From contig NC_083346.1 in NCBI RefSeq assembly GCF_019175385.1, forward strand, positions 60,727,821-60,791,820: 64,000 nt of DNA, in the 5' to 3' direction. Made by a program: the position numbers and the translations under genes. Below are positions 57,778 to 64,000 of this stretch, piece by piece. The stretch comes from Lycium barbarum (lineage: Eukaryota > Streptophyta > Magnoliopsida > Solanales > Solanaceae). The notes below the pieces were generated by a model, which saw nothing but the letters and a program-made list of their open reading frames with translations, was not told the origin of the DNA and searched no databases. Position 1 is the stretch's first letter. Each line of letters starts with the position of its first letter.

Positions 57778-59760
57778 AAATATTAGCAATATCAATGTCA
57801 AACACAAGGTATCATGCCACAAGTCTTTCGTGAATCTTTACCTAACCATTTCCACCATGTATGAGTGTATGAATGCATAAATGAGTGTATATATGGTAAA
57901 TCAATGCAAATAAACTAACGATGAAGGAACAAGTCAGAAAGCCACAAATCATATCAAGACTTAGATCAACTCAACCATGAAATGAATCATACAACATGTC
58001 TCAACCAACATAAGAGTCTATGTCCCTTTTACCTTCCACATATAGCAAGTACGCCTCACAACTAAGTCTTGTATCACCAAGATGGTCCATTTTTCTATAT
58101 ATTATCATCAACACTAAATCATACATCAAGTGTTCATCTACGTACTATCATAAATATATAAATCACAATTCAGGTCTAAATTTAGTATCCTTCCCTTCTC
58201 CGATAATATATGTCACAATAAAGAAAAACTGAGTACAACACGAAAATTTAGCAAATAAGTCTAATCACAATAGCGAGGCAACAAGCCACATTCAACAAAA
58301 TCAATATAATAGAAATCCATCCTGAATAACCACAGTATGAATACAACTACACCTCATATTTTAGTACATTAACGTAATGGCGACGAGCCCACAAAATCAG
58401 AAGTCATACAAACCTAGCCAATATCAAACCAAAACACCATGTCCGAAGACCTAATCATGCTTTCTCCCGTCAATTCTACACAATGCATACGTTTCACTAA
58501 TCAAAGTCTAACTAAAGTAAGTCATAACCTACCTCAAATGCAGAATAGGAGCCGCGAACTAATCCACACGAGCCTTCTATTTTCGAAGCGCCTCATAACG
58601 GTCAATGTCTAACAATATGATGCTAAGTAAGCAACAAACCATGTATTTAAACAAGAACAACAATTCGGGGAAGAAGACCCAGTTACTTCTACCCTCTTCA
58701 ATAGATGAAACCATCGTTTAATGGTGAATTTATCATACTTCTATCTCTACAATCATTAACCTTCAATTCATGGGTTTCTAATAAATTTTACCCTTTCCAA
58801 CAGATTTTAAAACAAATCTTCCATTTTTAATAGAACTATAAGTCTCAACATGCAATTTCAACCAAAAGAAATCAAATTCTCCTCCTAGATAGTGATAATG
58901 TATACTCCTAGATGATTAATCAACAACAAAATCAACAACCCACAAATTATTTAAGGGTTTACAAATTTTAGGGTTCTAGGATTTTCACCCACCATTGATT
59001 GACCTCTTAAAATAATCATGGAACTTGAAAAAGAAAGGAAAAAGGAATAAATAAAGATGGAGACTTACCGTCCAAGATGTTTTTACCAATGAATGGAATT
59101 ATTTTTTCCTCCTTCTCTCTTGAAAACTGCCTTTGGGCTCTTGGGAATAATGGGTAGGAGTTGAGGCATTAAAATAGGGCATTCTGCCCCCCATCAGCCG
59201 CTGTAGCGGTCACCAGACTGCTGCAGCGATACCGCTCTAGCGGCCCTTTGGCCACTGCCAGCGTCCAGCTGGAACAGTCCGCACTAAAATGGGCATAACT
59301 CCCTCATCCGGAGGCGAAACGCGACGATTCTTTTTCCTATAGCTTCCTAATTTCGATACGGATCTAATGATTCAAATATCACTCATAAAAAATGTTGTTT
59401 GATCAATATGGAGTCATTTCTATCCACATACCTCTGGCGAAAATACCGAATACGAGCGCAACAAAACCCAAACCCATCTGAAACTCTTTGGAACCTCACC
59501 AAAGCTTGTGGATAAGTTCAAAATCATCATAATAACATGTTGGAGCTTCCAAAACATTGAAACGGGGTCATCCTAACCTGACGTTGACCGTGGTCAACTC
59601 TAACTTGTTAACTTAACTAGCTTCTCCCTCAATGACTCAATTTACACTCAAACATTGCGGAAACCAATCCAATCACTTCATTAAGTCATAGATCATACTA
59701 AAGGGACTAAGGGAAGGGTCAAAGGGTCAAAACACTATAACGACCAAATGGGTCGTTACA
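57778..59760 (-). mobile_element. F-type LTR fragment (minus strand)
   Basis: It ends GACC.....GGTCGTTACA, the reverse complement of the F-type start TGTAACGACC. GC-rich palindromes (CCGCTGTAGCGG, CCGCTCTAGCGG at 59195-59265) and a CATAACCTACCT segment (~58525) match the F LTR at 39240-39380 and ~40060 in reverse. It is only the U3 side of an LTR, of a subfamily distinct from F. From 57778 to ~58500 the match to F is weak and I see nothing else. ORF 58020-58232 is not a gene. Confidence 0.7.
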
Positions 59761-59763
59761 TTC

Positions 59764-61890
59764 TGTTACACCTCAAAAAATCCCCCTTACATGTACTGAG
59801 AATAGGACAACAAAGGTCATGACGTATACGGTGTTTTGATGAGTTAGGAATAGTGTTTGATAACCCCAAACGAGATTTCAAAACCATTCGAGATAAGGAA
59901 AGGAAATTGTTAAGGAAAGCGAGTCGTAAGTCGTATATCGAGTAGGAATAACGAGCAACGAGTTGGTGAGGGCATAATGGTGTCTTAGAGACATGCAATG
60001 ACGTCCCTTAGATTGGTATTGAAGTATTAAACAAGTGTTAAGAAGGTTCCATAAGGATCGGAGATCGAACGGGACAACGAGAACGAAAACGGAACCACTG
60101 GGCATTATACGGTCCAACCTACGGACCGTATAATTTATACTGGCCGTATAATTGGCCAATGAAGGGACCAGCTACTGGACCAATTGTACGCCCATATATA
60201 CGGTCCATATAAATAGTACGGACCGTATGTTGGTCCATATAATGGGTCTCGGCCAGCTTTTAAATTAAGTGTAAGGGGTCATTTTTCATTTCACCCATTT
60301 CATTTCCCACCTCTTCAAACTCAAGAAGCCTCTAGAACTTTCCCTACTCTTCAATCACAAGATAAATCCAAGGCAAACTAAGATCAAAAACACATAATTC
60401 ATGAAATAAAGTGTATGAAAACTAAGTGGGGTTCATCTTCCTCAAATAAAATCAAAGGAGGTCAAGAAGGGTTTTGATGCTAAGGTAGAAATTCAACTCA
60501 AGGCTTGTTCAACCAACATCCAAGGTATGTTTTATGATCATTTCATGTTGTTTAAGGTATTGGGAGACTTAGATACTTAAAATGTAGAAGAACATAGAAA
60601 GTGGGTCATTATTGAGTAAATAGTGACATAATTAAATGATACGTATATCATGAATCAAGAATTAAATGCGTGAAAACACAAAGATGAGCTATAAGTAGAA
60701 ATATGGGGAAAATTGGAGGAAAATGGTTGATTTTGCTAAATATGCATAAATGATGATTCTTGATTTTGATATGGTGAGTAGTATTGCGAATGTTGGGAGT
60801 TAAGAGCCGACATTCATAAATTTCTATATAAGATGAGAGATACGATGTGATGATGCTATATTCATAATGAGGTTATTTGTTGCCTACACTCACCTTATGT
60901 ACTAGTTCCTTCAAGGTGAGGCAGAATGTCAATAATTGCTCCATAATGATATCGGGGGATCACGACCTTACGTCACCCCGATAGAGTAGAAATGATCTTG
61001 AGCTTCATGCATGTACTATGATAAGATAAGCATGTTTTGATAAGTATATGATAGTAAGCATTTTATGATGAGCATGACATGATTGCATCACACCGGGCCT
61101 AGTTGGCCGGGCAGTCACCGCCAAGGCGGGCAGCTATACGGATACACCATGACCTTTTGGCATGGGCAGACACCACTAATGGGCGGCATGAGATGGTACC
61201 CCAGACGCGGGAGGCCTGGACGCGGGCTAATGTTATTGATTATCACACCGTTCCGACATGGACGGGCAGCTTGCATATTATGCATATATGATATGATGAA
61301 GAGTATGAGTAAGACAGTATGCATTACTTTCCATATGATTGTTATTCAGATCCAGATGTTTCATATCGATGTTCTCATTATATTATTGATGTCTTTCTTC
61401 ATTGTTTATGCCTCTCATACTCAGTACAATATTCGTACTGACGTCCGTTTTCATTGGACGCTGTGTTCATGCCCACAGGTAGACAAGGAGGTGAGCTTGG
61501 CCCAGATCCTCAGTGGCTGTCAGCTGATAGAGAGCACTCCATTGTTCGGAAGTGCTTATGGTTATTCTTTTGGTACCTATGTGTATTTTTGGGCATGACG
61601 GAGTCTTGTTCCGCCTATGTATATAGTATGTCAGTAGAGGCTCGTAGATACGCAGTGTGGGTTATATAGTCTCACATGATGTTGTTATGTATATATGTAT
61701 ATATGTTATTTTGATAGCCCAAAGGCAAATAAGTATAAAGCATTTATGTTTCTATAAAATATATGCTTTCTTACACTTCCATGAATAAAAATTGCAAAAG
61801 AGCATTAGATGAGTAAGATGAGTAGTAAAGTGAGCGGTGCTCGGTAGCTAGCTCCGGGTACCCGTCACGGCTCCTAGTTGGGTCGTGACA
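59764..61890 (+). mobile_element. 5' LTR of element I
   Basis: It runs TGTTACACCTC...GGGTCGTGACA, 2127 bp, same family as G and H. U3 palindromes built on TACGGxCCGTA lie at 60098-60250, the hairpin ladder at 61095-61195, the double hairpin at 61423-61466. The 171-codon ORF at 61083-61598 is a reading of the ladder, not a gene. Confidence 0.92.
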
Positions 61891-61894
61891 GAAG

Positions 61895-61906
61895 TGGTAT
61901 CGGAGC
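61895..61906 (+). promoter_or_regulatory. Primer binding site of element I
   Basis: TGGTATCGGAGC, one mismatch from the initiator tRNA-Met complement, four bases after the LTR. Confidence 0.92.
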
Positions 61907-62095
61907 AGTTCGTCCTAGAAAGTGTCTACGAGCCATGTCTAGTAGAGTCTTGTTTATGGTGTGTAGCGCGCCACGCTAATAAACAAGAGGCTACAGGGCA
62001 TTTAGGAATATGACCATCTTTCTTCTTATGAGATCGTGCGATAGAGCCATGTCTAAGATTATATCCCTCCTAAAAGTGTGTTATGATTTCAGAAT

Positions 62096-63200
62096 ATGTC
62101 GCCAAAGGGAAAAGCTGCCACTGCCCAGAAGGGCAAAGCTACGACAAAAAGGTGCGTAGAAAGAGAACCTCCGCTCAATGTACAGGAGGGCGAATCACAA
62201 AATGAGGCCTCGCCTCAGGTGGAAGAGCAAGGGGGAGCCTTAGTCCCAATCCCTCCACCAGTTACTTCGGGTCAACAAGTGACCGAAGCTATTCATTTGT
62301 TGACGCAATTGGTTGCCGCCTAGGTACAGCGGCAGAGTGCGTGCCCGAGTGATCGTTCAACCAGTACGAGAGCCCATGACTTTCTGACTTTGAACCCTCC
62401 GGAATTTTTCGGGTCGAAGCCGAATGAGGACCCGTAAGGCTTTATTGATGAGATGCTGAGGAAGCTGAAACTTATGCATGCTTCCGAGACCGAGTCGGTA
62501 GAGCTGGCCTCTTATAGACTCCGCGATATGGCGGTATTATGGTACAACTATTGGATGGCCTCAAGAGGAGAGAATGCACCATCTCCGGTTTGGCAGGAAT
62601 TCGTGGATGCCTTTATTCGTCATTATTTACTGCCCGAGGTCCGCCGAGCTAGAGCGGACAGGTTTTTGAATCTGAAGCAAAGAGGTATGAGTGCTCGGGA
62701 GTATAGTATGCAGTTTAATTCTCTGGCCATGTATGCCCCGGCTATGGTGACCGACTTGGGCGATCGCGTACTCAGGTTCGTGAGTGCTTTGGGGTCACAT
62801 TTGTTTAGAGATTATCTGACGGCCTCCTTGCAAGATGGGATGGATATTTCTCGACTACAGGCACATGTTCAAAATCTTGAGGAGCGACAGCAGCAGCAAA
62901 GAAGTGATCGTGATAATGAAAGAAGGCAAGGTAAGAGGGCTAGATCTATGGGAGCGAGTAGTGAATATAGAGGGAGATCGAGGCAGATGTATTCTAGGGA
63001 CTCAGGTCAGTTAGCGACTACTGCGCCTCCTAGATTCTCAGTTCAGGGGAGATTTTAGTCAGCGGAGAGCTTCAGTACCGCGGTGCAGTCAGTGCGGTAG
63101 ATTGCATTTCGGGCAGTGCCATCAGGGTTCAGATGCATGTTATGCCTGCGGGCAAGTTGGCCACATGATGAGAGATTGCCCTTCAGCGGGAGGTAGAGTC
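62096..63200 (+). pseudogene. gag of element I
   Basis: ATG at 62096 (MSPKGKAATAQKGK). The same frame runs to 63058 with two stops that would be CAG and CAA in relatives (TAG at 62321-62323, TAA at 62435-62437). It contains LNPPEFFGSKPNED and ELASYRLRDMAVLWYNYW. A deletion in the basic linker leads to a TAG at 63056-63058. The CCHC knuckle CYACGQVGHMMRDC (63138-63179) follows in another frame. It is the least decayed gag here. Confidence 0.9.
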
Positions 63201-63870
63201 GGGACCCAGCCTACGGGATCATCAGTTGGATCTTCCTCAGTACGCCCGACAGCACAGACTTCTCAGACCACCACAGGTAGAGGCAAAGGCAGAGGGGGAG
63301 CATCTACTTCAAGTGTCGTTCAGCCCCACGTATATGCTTTGGCTGGGCGACAGGATCTAGAGTCTTCCCCAGATGTTATCACAGGTACATTGACTATATT
63401 TTCCCGTGATGCATATGCTTTGATTGATCCGGGCTCTACTTTCTCTTATGTTACTCCATATGTCGCCGATTGTATTGGGGTGAAACCCGATCCCATCAAA
63501 CCTTTTGAAGTGTTCCCTCCGGTTGGTGATCCGGTAGTAGCAAGGAAAGTGTACAAGGACTGTGTTATCGTGATATGTGATCGTTAAAACAAAGCCAATA
63601 TGATCGAGTTGAAAATGGTAGATTTCGATGTGATCATGGGTATGGATTGGTTGGCTTCGTGCTATGCTAATGTCGATTGTCGGACGAAAATAGTTCGGTT
63701 CCAATTTTCGGGAGAGCCCGTACTTGAATGGAAGGGTAATACGGCAACCCCAAAGGGTAGGTTTATTTCCTACCTTAAGGTAAGCAAAATGATAGCTAAA
63801 GGCTATAGTTATCATCTAGTTCGGGTCCAGGACACTGAGGCAAGGTCGCCAGCTTTCCAATCTGTTCCGG
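63201..63870 (+). pseudogene. Protease domain of element I
   Basis: LIDPGSTFSYVTPYVADC is followed by a TAA at 63585-63587 (CAG in H). The same frame then continues FDVIMGMDWLASCYANVDC and WKGNTATPKGRFISYL. Apart from the stop the domain looks complete. Confidence 0.9.
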
Positions 63871-64000
63871 TAGTGAATGAATTCCCCGATGTATTTTCGG
63901 ACGAACTTCCAGGTATACCTCCCGAGAGGGTAATTGATTTCACTATTGATGTGTTACCGGACACTGAGCCTATTTCCATTCCTCCTTATCAAATGACTCC
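63871..64000 (+). pseudogene. RT N-terminus of element I (window end)
   Basis: VVNEFPDVFSDELPGIPPER and IDVLPDTEPISIPPYQM mark the start of RT; the window ends there. Confidence 0.88.

Noticed and set aside
61083..61598. 171-codon open frame
   Set aside because: It lies entirely in the LTR of I, over the hairpin ladder and double hairpin; similar frames appear at the same LTR position in D and G on either strand. It is a by-product of GC-rich repeats, not a gene.

Overview
This window is plant repeat DNA. I see no host gene, tRNA gene, functional rRNA gene or CRISPR array in it. Almost all of it is nested Ty3/Gypsy LTR retrotransposons of the chromovirus type (Tekay/Del-like order: gag with a CCHC knuckle, DPGST protease, RT, RNase H, integrase, C-terminal chromodomain). 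LTRs are 2.1-3.1 kb and primer sites match initiator tRNA-Met. There is also one fragment of an L1-type LINE. LTR ends of the TGTCACGACCC / TGTTACACCTC type and the very high nesting suggest a large eudicot genome, probably Solanaceae. That assignment is from memory of such LTRs and is not proven here.

Layout (letters are my own). 1-897: end of an LTR of element J (minus). 898-1326: a scrap of J interior, broken inside a 5S-rRNA-like block and fused to the next LTR. 1327-21260: element A (minus): truncated 3' LTR 1327-3511, interior 3512-6052 plus 16501-18153, 5' LTR 18154-21260. Inside A lies element B (6053-16495, minus), with two 2938-bp LTRs in which I found no difference and a GTATT target duplication; it is a very young, non-autonomous copy. 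21261-22382: 3' interior of element C (plus), then its 3' LTR from 22383, which is split by an A-type solo LTR (23536-26016, CAATT duplication) and cut at 26958 by element D (minus). D has its LTR at 26959-29396 and an integrase/chromodomain remnant at 29397-31018, and is cut by A-type LTR E (31019-~32477). A D-type LTR piece K (~32478-33135) follows. 33136-41787: element F (plus), nearly full length but decayed. 41788-43081: LINE ORF2 3' end. 43082-57777: element H (plus), whose 5' LTR is split by complete element G (44763-53029, GTAAG duplication). ~57778-59760: F-type LTR piece (minus). 59764-64000: element I (plus), running out of the window in RT.

Functional reading: none of the gag-pol copies is intact. 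F, G, H and I carry stop codons that are mostly C-to-T or G-to-A changes, G has lost the RT palm, and H has an FIDN in place of FIDD. A and B have little or no pol yet keep LTRs, primer site and polypurine tract, so they look like passengers mobilised in trans.

The most unusual content is: (1) a block of about 103 nt in A, B and J that aligns with plant 5S rRNA, nearly gap-free, with the internal Pol III promoter boxes best preserved, sitting in the interior of long gypsy elements rather than in an LTR; (2) several small hairpins that recur across different LTR families with paired compensatory changes; (3) an 8-bp-stem hairpin just before the polypurine tract in six elements; (4) a 128-codon repeat-containing ORF in the gag position of A.
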